Counted from the stretch's first letter, positions 21,011 through 33,049 are shown. The stretch: DNA of 64,000 nucleotides from Hermatobates lingyangjiaoensis (GCA_026182355.1 JAPFBL010000316.1:124001-188000), one strand, 5' to 3'. Notes: a model not told the origin generated them from the sequence alone. Translations and numbers: made by a program.

Positions 21011-21617
21011 TCTAAAATAGAGCAATATTCAGACCTGAAGTATATTCTAATTACATCAGTGTCAGGTGATATAAATTATGAAATGGGACTTTTTTTTGTT
21101 ATTTCTATTAATGTTTTATCCAAACACCTGTTTAACGTCATACAGAATTTTAATTGTAAATCTTAAGAATAAAATAAAGTTTTTACTGTTTGTATATGCA
21201 AATTATTGAAAATACGTAACAAACAAAGTTTTATTTTAAGATAACAATGTTTTAAAGCATATATATTTTGTAATCACAGAAGAAAAACACTGCGTTTTCA
21301 AAAGTTGGAGTTTTACAATAAAGATTGTCTTTGTGGTTGATTGTTTATTAGTTTCCAATAAAAAAAAATTGGAAATTGCTATGAGTGATAGCACATAGTA
21401 ACTCACTGAAAAATTACAGAATTATTTTAGTTTTTATTAAGAATAGTACGCTTGCGAATCGTAAGCATAAATTATTCTTTTAGGGAACTAGTATTATATA
21501 TCTTATGAATAACAAGGTGTTTAGTAAGTCAACTTGATATTAGGTAACCTTGGTAATGTGTTTATTTATGTTTTGTATGTGTGTGACTTTGATATCTGAA
21601 TATTCATGATTTTTTAG
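21011..21617. other. intron of CPR gene 1, distal end with acceptor
   Basis: AT-rich. It ends in a T-run and AG at 21616-21617, the phase-0 acceptor for exon 2. Confidence 0.6.
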
Positions 21618-22709
21618 CTTTCTTTGGGTGTGTTGGCTTGCGTCTCCTGTGTCCTGAGTGCCCCTCAGTTTCATGGATACCATCACACGCCATACATGGG
21701 ATTTCCTGCACCATTAAACATGGCTCACCTACCCATGAGGACAAGACCATTGTCCATGTTCCATCATGCACCGCTTTCTGTCGAACACACCCCTGTTGCC
21801 GTTGAGCACAAGCCTGTAGCAGTTGAGAACGTCCCAGTGTCTGTAGACCATGTACCGGTATCTGTGGAACATGTACCTGTATCTGTGGAACAGAAACCTG
21901 TTGCTGTCGAGCATGTACCCGTGTCTGTTGAACATGTCCCAGTATCTGTCGAACACAAGCCAGTATCTGTTGAACATGTACCAGTATCTGTGGAGCATAA
22001 ACCTGTAGCTGTGGAACATGTACCGGTGTCTGTGGAGCATAAACCTGTAGCTGTGGAACATGTGCCAGTATCTGTGGAGCATAAACCTGTAGCTGTGGAA
22101 CATAGGCCGGTTGCTATAGAACATAGGCCGGTTGCTGTAGAACATAGACCTGTCGCTGTAGAACACAGACCTGTCGCTGTAGAACATAGACCGGTCGCTG
22201 TAGAACATAGACCATTTGGCATTGAACCTAGACCTATTGCTGTTCAGCATCGGCCTGTCTCTATCGAACATATACCAGTCTCTGCTGAAAAAAGTGTTGT
22301 TACCATAGAAAAAACTCCTCTGTCCAGTTCAATAGCAGTTAATCCCTCTGAAGTTATTGCAGAACCATCGTCTATCCTTTTAAAACACCCTGCGATGGCC
22401 TCAGCTCCAGTATTGATGGCTCAACCTTTCGAAGACCGCCCCAGCTACAGTTATTCCTATGGTGTTCACGACCCCTTCACAGGAGACGTCAAAAGTCAAA
22501 GTGAACATCGTGATGGAGACGTCGTTCGTGGTAGTTACTCCCTTCTGGAAGCCGATGGGTCCCGCAGAGTAGTGGACTACACAGCTGACTCCGTCAACGG
22601 TTTTAGGGCCGTTGTTCGTAAGGAGCCTCGACTTCATCCAGCGCCTGCAGTTCCTCTTCCCAACTATACCCACCTTCCTCTTGTTTTCCGCAATCCTTAC
22701 ATCCTCTAG
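21618..22709 (+). CDS. cuticular protein gene 1, exon 2 (RR-2 type, heptad-rich)
   Basis: This exon begins at a splice acceptor with CTT TCT TTG and is not an independent frame, since no ATG starts it. With exon 1 the protein is about 367 residues. The signal peptide ends ..VLS, with APQ as the likely mature start. Then come 25 heptads of the type xPVxVEH (21768-22292), a Ser/Pro-rich linker, and a Rebers-Riddiford chitin-binding domain of RR-2 type (about 22431-22628; YSYSYGVHDPFTGD, then DGDVVRGSYSLLEADGSRR, then VVDYTAD and NGF). The family binds chitin in the cuticle after secretion. The heptad block replaces the AHAPV repeats seen in genes 2 and 3. Long frames on the other strand here are by-products of the repeats. 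The stop is at 22707-22709. Confidence 0.92.
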   Translation, partial: LSLGVLACVSCVLSAPQFHGYHHTPYMGFPAPLNMAHLPMRTRPLSMFHHAPLSVEHTPVAVEHKPVAVENVPVSVDHVPVSVEHVPVSVEQKPVAVEHVPVSVEHVPVSVEHKPVSVEHVPVSVEHKPVAVEHVPVSVEHKPVAVEHVPVSVEHKPVAVEHRPVAIEHRPVAVEHRPVAVEHRPVAVEHRPVAVEHRPFGIEPRPIAVQHRPVSIEHIPVSAEKSVVTIEKTPLSSSIAVNPSEVIAEPSSILLKHPAMASAPVLMAQPFEDRPSYSYSYGVHDPFTGDVKSQSEHRDGDVVRGSYSLLEADGSRRVVDYTADSVNGFRAVVRKEPRLHPAPAVPLPNYTHLPLVFRNPYIL

Positions 22710-22900
22710 TCTAACACCTATTCCGCATTTTGTATATAACCTAATCATGAATACATTTTAAAATCATAAATTCTACTTCTTACCCTTCTTATATGTAAAT
22801 TTCAACGATAGCTCTAATATTCCTAGAATAACTTTATACTCTCACTCTCACACAAGAATTCTTCTCTTTTCGTTTGGCAGAAATTATTTATGAATGAAAA

Positions 22901-22906
22901 AATAAA
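22901..22906 (+). terminator. poly(A) signal of CPR gene 1
   Basis: AATAAA, 192 bases after the stop codon. Confidence 0.6.
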
Positions 22907-22984
22907 ATTTGTGAAACATTTGCAAATAATTCAGCATAAACAATAATTAATTCATTACTTGTGCAATCTGTTATATAGTAAGTT

Positions 22985-23056
22985 ATATACTAACTTACTA
23001 TAACATAATTATGTTATAGTAAGTTAGAACATAATTATGTTGTAGTAAGTTAGAAC
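22985..23056. repeat. short palindrome and direct repeat
   Basis: TAACTTACTATAACATAAT meets its complement, and the unit ATTATGTT-TAGTAAGTTAGAAC is then repeated. It could form a hairpin. Origin unknown. Confidence 0.7.
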
Positions 23057-23124
23057 ATGTACCTGCATTACACCATGTTCAACCATTCATCACCATCTTT
23101 GTCTTCTATTTTCAATACATCAAT

Positions 23125-23405
23125 AGTATTGAAATTCCGAAATATACTCATATTGGGGAATTTCAAAAATTACGCCTCCACACAAAATAAGTTTAATATG
23201 AAAACTAACAACGCGTTTCAAACACTTAGTGTTCTTTTTGAGGTTTACATCTCAGGAGTGCACACGCGTTTCGAACACTCAAGTAAACATTTCAAGAATG
23301 CAGATATAAACTTGAAGAAGAACACTAAGTGTTCGAAACGTGTTGTTATTTTCATATTAAACTTTTTTTTTTTTTGTTGAGGAGACGTAATTTTTGAAAT
23401 TCCCC
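23125..23405. mobile_element. foldback element, family H variant
   Basis: Outer arms GGGGAATTTCAAAAATTACG and its complement. Inside, hammerhead-like motifs at about 23211-23250 (minus, degenerate) and 23309-23345 (plus; TTGAAGA core, GAACAC/GTGTTC stem, GAAA intact), plus a third partial at about 23268. A related copy lies at 35900-36150. Confidence 0.65.
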
Positions 23406-23765
23406 AAATTAACAATAATTAAATTAATTGATATAGAAAAATTAATATATTTTGCTATAATTAAATACATTTAAAAAGAAGTTGATGAGAAAAATCAAAG
23501 ATATTTTTCACAGATAACTTCGAGATATTGAAGTTTTGACAAGATTAAGTTTATGTAACAGATTTATATTTTAGTTTTGCATATATTTAATTTATTTGAG
23601 AAAACACCAAGTATGTGGTTTTCAAGTCTGAGTCAAGTCTCGGACACTTCATATTTTGAACTGGAAGGCAAATTTCTTTAATCTTTAAGCCTTATCTTAT
23701 CTTCCTCTTTGCCTTTACTCGGGGATTGAAATCATGTTTACTAGCCCTCCCTACCTCTGTCTCAC

Positions 23766-23818
<53 letters not shown>

Positions 23819-24289
23819 TTCTTAAAAAAAAAACTATACATTTTAATTTCCTGTTATTTTTCTGTTATCAAATCTCAGGACTAAATTTTCTATATTAAAA
23901 TCAGTGATGCGCCCCAAAGTTTTAGTTTGGTTTCATAGGTACGCCCTGAAGTAAAAAAGTTTAAGAAACACTGGTTTAAGCTATGCGCACTTCTTAGCAA
24001 TGTCAGCTTGAAGGAATTGCGGACAATTTTACTCCTAACCCAATTTTTATTTCTTAAACCAATACAAAATGTTTCTAAATTTTGTTATTACATCTCAAAA
24101 AAATTTTTAACTAAAGAGTTCTAAAGCAAAGTACACCGGCAATAACTTCAAATTACGGACTTTTATATAATTGCGCATATAAGACACTAAATCAATATTG
24201 TACTATTATACTGCAAAATTCTATATATTCCTAAAGATACCCAATATATGGTGTCAGTTTATAGATCAACGTCTGAACTACAGTAAAAA
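23406..24289. other. no gene seen; contains (CT)n
   Basis: AT-rich DNA with a (CT)n/(CTTT)n microsatellite at about 23762-23820. A TTTGGTTTCATAGG..CACTGG stretch near 23920-23975 may be an old hAT end, but this is unproven. Confidence 0.5.
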
Positions 24290-24445
24290 AAGAGGACGAA
24301 GTGGGAATATCTTTGTCACTTCGTTCTCTTCTAGTCTTCTCCTGATAACGAACAACACTCCGAAATATGAATTTAGTAAGTGTGTATTTTTTTTCTATGT
24401 CATGTTTTGTGTAATTTAAAGTATTATGTGGGCTGTTTCTTTAAT
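24290..24445 (+). mobile_element. decayed PLE pseudo-LTR, family A
   Basis: Contains the CACTTCGTTCTCTTCTAGTC block and a degenerate hammerhead at 24336-24380 (CTGATAA, GAAC stem, CGAAATAT). It ends in the GTGTAATTTAAAG border also seen at 28590 and 44975. Confidence 0.6.
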
Positions 24446-24850
24446 TTAGTACTACAATAAAAAAAAAAAGGCAGAAATGTGACAAAAATATATCAAGTAG
24501 TCTTCTTTAGAGTATCATTTATACTAAAACAAAGGTCACATGAGATCTGGTATGGTATTGAAAAGAGGGGGTAGAAATAGAGACGAATTAAAGGGAGTAA
24601 AGAGCAAGGAAAGATAAAAAACATACGGGCTAGACAAAGTTAGGAAACAATAGAGTTCGGGAAGGAATCAGTAAAAGTTATCTGCTAGTTGTTGACCATT
24701 GTAGACAAATCTATTTTTTCGACGTTAATATTGAGTCTAACTAAGATAAGCCTTGATAGTGTTTACAGTTTGACATCTATTAAGTTTAATTAAAGAGTAC
24801 TCAATAATTATCAACAATATCGATCTTTAATCCGTACCATTTTAGATTCT

Positions 24851-24971
24851 TAGTTGTGCAATCCGTAATTGTGTGGTGTATACTCATTCTGAGGTAAAAT
24901 GGATAAACAAACAAAAGTCTCCAAGCAAATTTGTGTGTAGACTTTTGTTTGTTTATCCATTTTACCTCAGA
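24851..24971. mobile_element. short foldback element with 12-bp target-site duplication
   Basis: ATTTTAGATTCT at 24839-24850 repeats at 24972-24983. The left tail is TAGTTGTGCAATCCG, then CTGAGGTAAAATGG arms. No hammerhead is left; this is a deletion form like 8622-8713. Confidence 0.85.
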
Positions 24972-24994
24972 ATTTTAGATTCTGTTAAATTTAT

Positions 24995-25282
24995 ATGATT
25001 TTCATTATTTATATGCAAAATAAGGCATTTAAGTTGACCTACGTTGTTTTAAGTGTCAGGAAATCTGTTCTAAAAGTTCAAAAGTTTTTCTTTGTAGTTT
25101 GTATGTGTCAACGTACGTTTGAAGATGGGTGTCACTATGAATCGCCATGGCATGTGTCAAGGGTTTGCTATCACTGGGCAAACAGGATTGGCATTAGTGA
25201 ATGTTACGGTTATCTTTACCCTTCAAGAGTTCAGATCTTTTGTCCAAGAGTAATGAAGGCCTGCTTATTGATTTATGGCTAA
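24995..25282 (+). other. 95-codon open frame, unrecognised
   Basis: A frame with several Cys and Trp residues (for example CQRTFEDGCHYESPWHVS) and no family I recognise. It lies between two mobile elements and has no promoter or splice context. Chance or a decayed repeat is more likely than a gene. Confidence 0.15.
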
Positions 25283-25383
25283 TGTGAACATTGAAGTCCC
25301 AAGTGTTGTATTAGAGTGAATAGACTTACCTGGTCAACAACCCGGGATATTAGTTAAACCCAACAGACCATCAACCCCTATAA

Positions 25384-26458
25384 CAGTGGTTCCCAACCTG
25401 TGGGTCACGACCCCAAACGGGGTCGTGACACCAATGCAATGGGGTCGCCAATTGATTTTGACCCGAACGTGAATATTATATAAAACACGGTAAAAACAGA
25501 AGACAGTTAAATAAATAACATTATAAAATAAAATTAAGACAATTATATAAATTCACACTATGAAACTAAATGTAACAGTTCATTAAGTCACTGAACATAT
25601 CGTCCGAGACATGTATTGAACATGTTTCGTTTCACTTGAAAGACCTTAGTCTTCTTTCTCTTTTCTTATGTGGCTTGGACGTAAAAAAAACACTACTTAA
25701 AAAGTTATGCAAAAATATACAGGCATGATCTAGTTGTGCTAGCAATATTACGCACCCTTTTGATGTTAAACAACCAATGTAGACAATAGATCGAAAAAAA
25801 TATCTGATTAAACTGCAGACCGACAAAATGTTGAAAGCAAAATGTCAAATTGTATGTTTGTATCCATATCACATGTTTTCTTAAATTTGATCTACTAATA
25901 TTTTTATACATTATCGACAAACATATTGTTTGTAATTTCTAAAATATTTTGTGTTTCCACGAAAAAAAACACGTTTTCTTAATTTGGATCTACTAATATT
26001 TTAATACATTTTCGACAAACAACTGTTTGCCGATTTCTAAAATATTTTGAGTTTCCACGAAAAAAAAACCTATAGACTAGTCCAGTTATTAGTGATTCAT
26101 GCTTTTTTGAGGAATCAACATCAGAGGTCTCCAAAAGCTACAATATCAGCCGTCTCATTAAGGTCAGTTCATAAACATACTATAGTAAAGTTACATAACG
26201 GTATGAAATTTGTTTGTTTGAATACTTTGAAATTGATTTGCAATTAATTAATGTTTTGTAGGAGCTTTGAAATTAATGAATAAATTCTATATTAATCACA
26301 TATTTAAGAAATATACAGTTACTTCACTAATAAATTGCAATACATACCAGATTCTTATAGAAAAAATAAATGTATAAAAGATATTTTAACGATTGAGGTC
26401 GCTTCCTGATTGCTTGTTCTAAAATGGGTCGCTATATTTGAAAGGTTGGGAACCGCTG
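25384..26458. mobile_element. hAT-type non-autonomous element, 1,075 bp
   Basis: Ends CAGTGGTTCCCAACC and GGTTGGGAACCGCTG, with the 8-bp duplication CCCTATAA at 25376-25383 and 26459-26466. Subterminal GGGTCGTGAC motifs are typical of hAT MITEs. It has an internal tandem duplication of about 100 bp (25870-26070). At 25601-25680 it carries a stretch resembling the 3' half of the family E hammerhead/pLTR. A second copy is at 50077-50917. No transposase. Confidence 0.9.
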
Positions 26459-26694
26459 CCCTATAAGCAATTCCTGAAATTTTTTTCTGCCTGACTTGTC
26501 ATTGAATTATTGTGCCTTAGTGACTTGATTAGTAAGATTTCTTCCCCTTGCTATCAAAATGTGATATTATATGAATAAAAGTATTTGTAAAAGGTAATTA
26601 TGAATTATAATACACTACAACTAAAATTGTTGAACACTTTGAAGATTGTCTAGTCAAAAAACTTCACTCTGGCGTCCGATGATTCGAAAATTTA

Positions 26695-27095
26695 TATTTT
26701 CATTGTCAAGGCTACAAGGAAATACATAATAAATGATCAGTAACTAAAAAATATCGGATTAAACTATTGAAAATGATAGTAATATATATATATCTTAAAT
26801 CTAATGTAGGAGTACACAACGGTAGGTTTTAACTAAGTCAAGTTATGGTCCAAGGAGATTATAAGTTGTTACTATGGAGTATGATAATTAAAAAAATAAA
26901 TACTCCATGGTAACAACTTATAACCTCCTCAGACCATAGCCAGAGTTAGTAAAACTTACCGTCGTTAATTCCTACACTAGGTGTAAGGTATGTTTAATTA
27001 CTATCGTTTTCTTTGGTTTAATCTGATATTACTTTGTCACTGATCATATATTATGTATTTCCTTGCAGCATTGACAAAATTTTGGAAACGGTTGA
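26695..27095. mobile_element. long inverted repeat, unclassified foldback
   Basis: Arms of about 180 bp (26695-26880 and 26910-27095) share ACAAGGAAATACATAATA, GTAACAACTTATAA and others in opposite orientation. A short A/T loop separates them. I see no hammerhead core and no coding capacity. Confidence 0.75.
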
Positions 27096-28425
27096 AAACA
27101 AGAGTGTTTCTTCGAGGAGAGTTTCCAGATAGTCCTCGAAGTTACAACCATTTTTAGTTTACGTAATGTAGTATAACTTTATACTGTCCTTAATAGAACC
27201 ATGAATGCTATTTGTTTATTCACTTTTATTTAAGCTGATAAACAATGACAAAATATTGTTATATTCTAAAATCGTTACAATTGTGTTTGAAGGCATTTTT
27301 CGTTACCAGTATCGGAGATGAAATATCTGCCTGATGAGCCGCGGAAGATAACTAGTCCCAATATGGGTGATTCAATAACAAAACATTCCATTCCGATTTA
27401 ATTCACCAGACTAATGTCCCCTGCCCCTAATGTGACCTCAGTTATAGCCTCAGATTCTAATTAATGGATCATTAAGCCATTTTCCAGTTCAATAGATTTT
27501 GTGAATCCATAAAATCGTCTAATTATTGCATGCCTTCATTAGTAGCTTTTCCTCTGTAAAATATAATGGCATTTTATTGTTTACAGGCAATACTTCAGTC
27601 ATTATTGGTTATTATTCTATTTGGAAATATATATATTGGGTGTGATTTATGTGTAAAATGAAATAAAAACCTGATTAAATCTATTTATTTAAACAAAATT
27701 ATGCCGCTATGATACCGAAATCCTAAAATTTTAGATTACAACGAAGTTAATTGAACCATGTATATATATCGGTAATAAGTAGAAGTGGAGATTCGGTGAA
27801 AGTGTCTCGGTACTGCGTGTTCCTGTCCCTCAGGATGGACTCCTCTTCGGAATGTTTTCCAGTATTAAAAAAAAAAACAGCTTTACAAAAATCTATATTT
27901 CAAAGTAAACCATAAAAAATAATCAGAAAACTTTCTCTTTTACCATTCTAAGTCCTCAACAATTTCATACACCAAGAAACCAGCTGTGAAGATAACCATA
28001 TTACGGAGAGCCCCCAATGGGTGACGACCATTCCCGTTATATATCCCCGCTAATCGTAGACATCAAATTTCAAACACTTCTTAATACAATTACTAGAACT
28101 CTACTAGATTAGTTCTTTATATTAGAAAACGCAGATGGGATTTGATACTTCCATATATGTACATATATGGCAGTGTCACGTGTTTATTCAGACTACAGTT
28201 GTTGTTAAAATCCACATACTATTTTTCTTTGTAAAACAAGTTGTAATATAATACTTAGTTTTTCTTTTTCAAAATTTATACTTATGTCTATGAAAAAGGT
28301 TTTAAATAAAAACCGAAAAGTTGGCGATGAGAGTTTAATTTGAACCTGAAGAACTGACGGAGTCCCGATAAACTTTAGTTTTGTTTCTATTCCACGGTCG
28401 ATACTTTTATCAAAATGTATATATA
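27096..28425. other. no gene seen
   Basis: AT-rich DNA without a credible coding frame or recognised element. Confidence 0.5.
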
Positions 28426-28427
28426 TA

Positions 28428-28592
28428 TATAATAACGGAGTTTCGCGCTCCGTTCTTCGACGTGGGGAGATCTCTCTCACTTCGTCCTCTCTTCTAGTCT
28501 ACTCTCCTGATGACGAACAACAGTTCGAAATATTGAATTCTGTAAGTGTTCTTTTTATTCTCTTTTCTGTGTCGTGCTTTGTGTAATTTAAA

Positions 28593-28630
<38 letters not shown>
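28428..28630 (+). mobile_element. PLE pseudo-LTR, family A, ending in (TA)n
   Basis: Closely matches the pLTRs at 44825-44985 and 46794-46945: CGCGCTCCGTTCTTCGACG, CTCTCAC, hammerhead, TTTGTGTAATTTAAAG, then (TA)n at 28595-28630. No PLE coding sequence adjoins it. Confidence 0.8.
28501..28538 (+). ncRNA. hammerhead-like motif, family A, core intact
   Basis: CTGATGA at 28507-28513, an extra C, stem GAAC/GTTC with an AACA loop, GAAA at 28527-28530, TATT, then GAATTC. Stem I is only two good pairs. Confidence 0.6.
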
Positions 28631-28639
28631 TTAATAAAC

Positions 28640-28830
28640 TGAAAGACAGTCTACACTGGACACAATTTTAGTTTAAAATCGAAGAAAAGTAACACGCAGA
28701 GTAAAGAAACACACTTACAAACTCAAATTTTCGAGCAATCTCTCTTCAGGAGAAAAGAGAACTTCTGATAATAGAACAATTTACTGATAGTATCAGTTGG
28801 ACTCTGACGAAGGCAGTTTTTTTTTATTTA
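28640..28830 (-). mobile_element. decayed family D pseudo-LTR plus family E scrap
   Basis: Minus-strand hammerhead region at 28721-28753 with a disrupted stem. At 28797-28815, GACTCTGACGAAGGCAG is the 5' half of a family E motif. Confidence 0.5.
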
Positions 28831-29376
28831 AATTTTTGACTGCAGTCTATATATATTACCACTTATCATCCCAACAGTGACCGTTAACAGGATCCAAACA
28901 TTACAAGTGAGTCATAGTGTAATATTTACACTGTTTCTGTACTTCTGTCTGTTTTTAATGCATGTGTAAGTAATATTTTATAAGGATTGAAGATAACAAT
29001 TAACTGACCAGAAAGCCGTCAGCTGGCATCAAGCGTTATTGAATTATTCCTCTCGTCTCTAGGCTGCGGACATCCAGAACTAGAAGGGGGAGTGCCTTGT
29101 CACACTAATTATTTAGGGGACACTTCTCGTTCATCCGTAGGACGTTGGCAACTCTGATTATAAATAGTTAACATCCAACTGAAGTGCTTTTACCATAAAG
29201 AATATACTAGATTTACCGACTGGGAAATTTATAGAATTTAAAATGAATTCTATTTATCTGAAATAAATTATTTTGGTTTATTTTTGTTTTATTTAATATT
29301 TATACCGTATAGTTTAATTAAATATGCATAAAACTGCATGACTGCATAAAAATACACAAATATATATGAATTAATG

Positions 29377-30116
29377 GGTATAAATAGGCACTTCTTGACA
29401 AGTTGTCTCCTATATACCAAAGTCTCTGAGGTTTGGCGTGCTGCTAAATCGTGAGTTCTAATATTGGTATAAATAGGCACTTCTTGACAAGTTGTCTCCT
29501 ATATACCAAAGTCTCTGAGGTTTGGCATGCTGCTAAATCGTGAGTTCTAATATTGGTATAAATAGCCACTTCTTGACAAGTTGTCTCCTATATACCAAAG
29601 TCTCTGAGGTTTGGCGTGCTGCTAAATCGTGAGTTCTAATATTGGTATAAATAGCCACTTCTTGACAAGTTGTCTCCTATATACCAAAGCCTCTGAGGTT
29701 TGGCGTGCTGCTAAATCGTGAGTTCTAATATTGGTATAAATAGCCACTTCTTGACAAGTTGTCTCCTATATACCAAAGTCTCTGAGGTTTGGCGTAAATC
29801 GTGAGTTCTAATATTGGTATAAATAGGCACTTCTTGACAAGTTGTCTCCTATATACCAAAGTCTCTGAGGTTTGGCGTGCTGCTAAATCGTGAGTTCTAA
29901 TATTGGTATAAATAGCCACTTCTTGACAAGTTGTCTCCTATATACCAAAGTCTCTGAGGTTTGGCGTGCTGCTAAATCGTGAGTTCTAATATTGGTATAA
30001 ATAGCCACTTCTTGACAAGTTGTCTCCTATATACCAAAGTCTCTGAGGTTTGGCGTGCTGCTAAATCGTGAGTTCTAATATTGGTATAAATAGCCACTTC
30101 TTGACAAGTTGTCTCC
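29377..30116. repeat. 89-bp minisatellite, about 8.3 copies
   Basis: Unit starts (GG of GGTATAAATAG) fall at 29377, 29466, 29555, 29644, 29733, 29816, 29905, 29994 and 30083. The spacing is 89 bp except for one 83-bp unit lacking GCTGCT. The copies are nearly identical. The unit length is not a multiple of three, so it is non-coding. Confidence 0.95.
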
Positions 30117-30839
30117 GAATTTATGAGTTTGTATGGTTGCTTGACATTCATGCATAGTGCTATATATGCACCGTGTTTTATTTGTATATATTTATTGGAT
30201 CGTGAAATAGTTTGTCACAACAAATTCAAATCATTGATTCCAAAATAAAATCTTTATTACTCAACGTAATTTTTATCATGATTTCTTAGATATTTGTTTA
30301 ATGTCAGATCTCTTATTAAAAGAGTGTTTGTATATCGGCTATACATTTGGAATCTCCTCTAAACATTATCAAAGAGAAATGAAATATACGAAAGAGAAAG
30401 TTATCCATGTTGTGTTTTATACTTAGCATTATGCGCCTAGTGTTGACGTCACTCTCAACAATGGAAATTCTAGAACAGTAAAATATTTGGAATCCTTCCT
30501 CGTTTTCAAATTTCTATTGTGATCAGTTACTAGTCCTTTAAAACAGTTTTGTTTTACGAAAGGGTTATATAATGTACGATTAGTGAACATTTAAGAACTT
30601 GAGCCTCTTGTATTACTATATAATTACTATAAATTAATAAAATTAATGTGCAAATGAAAAATTTAATGAATATAAATGATATTAAAATAAATTATTAATA
30701 TTAAAACAAAGAATCATGAAACATATATTTCAAAATTTTAATTGTTTTTATTGTTTCAAAATGTATTCCTTTTTTTTTGCCTTAATGTACGATGGTGGGA
30801 AATTGGGTGGGTGACCATACATTGAATGCTCTGTAGACA
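30117..30839. other. no gene seen
   Basis: AT-rich sequence, nothing recognised. Confidence 0.5.
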
Positions 30840-30847
30840 TCCTAAAG

Positions 30848-31282
30848 CAGGGGTGTCAAACTCATTTCGGTCTGGGGGCCGATTACAGCTTAGTTTGATC
30901 TCAAGCGGGCCGTGCCAGCAGACTAATTACAAAATTACATTGAGCTAACAATAAGGCTGCCTTTTTCTTTGTACCAGTCAGTAATACTAATAAATAGTAC
31001 AAAGAAGAATAAGTCAACTATAAAAGTCTTTATTAAAATCCGACACTCAGAATCCACTATTATCCTTTTTGACACAGATATTTCGCTGGTCAAGGTGCAA
31101 GGACAAAGGAAGAGTGGATAATACAGCGGGTACTAAAACACTGGTGGATAATACTGCAGGTTTTTAAGGAAATTAGAGTAAACTGCTTTTTTTTTTATAA
31201 TAATGCAGATTTATCCCGCGGGCCGGATTGAACCCCCAGGTGGGCCGGATCCGGCCCGCGGGTCGTATGCTTAACAGCTGTG
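30848..31282. mobile_element. hAT-type non-autonomous element, 435 bp
   Basis: Starts CAGGGGTGTCAAACTC and has GGGCCGG/CCGGCCCGCGGG subterminal blocks typical of hAT elements. The 8-bp duplication TCCTAAAG lies at 30840-30847 and 31283-31290. The right terminal repeat is partly mutated. No transposase. Confidence 0.85.
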
Positions 31283-31290
31283 TCCTAAAG

Positions 31291-33049
31291 GTTATACAAT
31301 TTACGATCAAATTTACCATGCAAGCTAAAATACCTTCATGTTGACAAAATTTCATCATGAAAAAATCACGTGATTACTTATCAGGTGAATGAAATTTCGA
31401 TTTTTTTTTCTCTTGAAAAAAAAAATAAAAATTTACTTTTTGCAAATTATAACTTTATGAATATAGAACAATAATAATATTTATCAAAAATACATAATTT
31501 TTCAAATATGAAAGTATGGAGGAAAATTAGATACATTAGATTTGATTACTAACTGCCAGCGGGGCAGCAAAATCGTTGACAATCTTATGACCACGCAGGG
31601 CAGCAAAAATAGTAGCTATGCCACAGTGGGTAGATGTGTATCCTAAAGCTTGTGTACACACTACGGTTCTCAATGTTTGATCCCTAATGTTTAGAGGGTT
31701 AAATTTTCAAATATATGTACATATATTTACATATATGTACACATATACATATATGTGTCGTGCCTGTTTGAAATTTAATAGACAATCTGGATCTGATATC
31801 AAAGAACATTAAAGAAAATATTTTTTTATGTGAATCTTCTAAATTACTACAATTTTTTAAAATGTTACAATAATAGCATAATTATTAGCACTTAATTCAG
31901 CAATCAAAGTCCAAAGACAAATAAAACGACAATTAAATAAAAATGATGTTGTTCATGTTAGATCAGAATACTTTCACAGTAATGATTTATGCGATATTTT
32001 CTATTATTGAGGCTCTCATGCGCCGTTTTTCCAAAAAAAAAAAATTATCTTTATTCTAAATATGTCAATACCTCTTAGTCGAATGAATACTGAAGAACAG
32101 GTTTTTTAAACAATAAATCATATATCTAAACGCTTTGTCAATGTCTTAGGTAAAGATAAAGTTAATTTAAGTTATCAACTCAATGGGGGAAGTTTATTAT
32201 TGAAGCAATTTATCGACGTGAAACTTCTCAGCCGCCCTTGAGTTTAGAAGAAACACTTGTTTTTCTTGACGAGGGTACTCATAAAATAATATTGTCATTG
32301 TTGTCTATTAGTTTTGCATTACCTTTTGAGTGTAGTTTCAGGGGAAAGAAGTATGTCATACTTAAAACAATTAAAAACCTGCTTAGGAAAACTATGATGA
32401 ATATAGTTACATTTTGTATTATTAAATATTAATAGTAATAATACTCGCATAGAGATAAACGTCTATGATGTAATATATTTTCTTTAACAGTAGCATAAAT
32501 ACAAAAGTTGATTTAATAGGAAAGTAATAATGAATATAACTTGAAGCAAATACCTTATTTTGTTGTATTTACCGCAGTGTGTAATCTAACCGTTATATAT
32601 GTATATTATCATGTATTATTTCTGCTGGGCTGTCTTCAACAAATGACATCTAAAATACATACGCAAATATTTCTTTAAAAAATGTTTATCAGGTATTCAC
32701 GTAAAATAAATATATCAGATTTAGCAATTACGTTTTCTATACCAGTAGCAGTTTATTTAAATAAATAAATTACTCTGAATTTAGTATGCAACTTTTGATT
32801 TAGTATGCAACTTTATAACCTACTATGTAATTTAAAGTAGTTCTTAATAGATACCAATAAACATAAAAATGATAATGAAAGTGACATCAAGATGGACACA
32901 GATGTAACTCAGTTTTATATTTCGACAATTTTTATGATATAAAAGTGGTTTATTTCTGTGTTTATCTTTGTGTTGTGATATACTTTTTATTTAAAGAACC
33001 ATGGACTGTTTTATTTGATATTGATATATATATATATACATATATACAA
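31291..33049. other. no gene seen
   Basis: AT-rich. A palindromic ATATGTACATAT cluster occurs at 31705-31755. The 64-codon frame at 32238 has no recognisable motif. Confidence 0.5.

Noticed and set aside
21729..22271. Long open frames on the minus strand (150-180 codons) with FDRYW/STATGLC-like repeats
   Set aside because: They are mirror frames of the heptad repeats of CPR gene 1 exon 2; no promoter, start or splice support.
29377..30116. CRISPR-like array
   Set aside because: The whole 89-bp unit repeats with no unique spacers, so it is a minisatellite in a eukaryotic genome.
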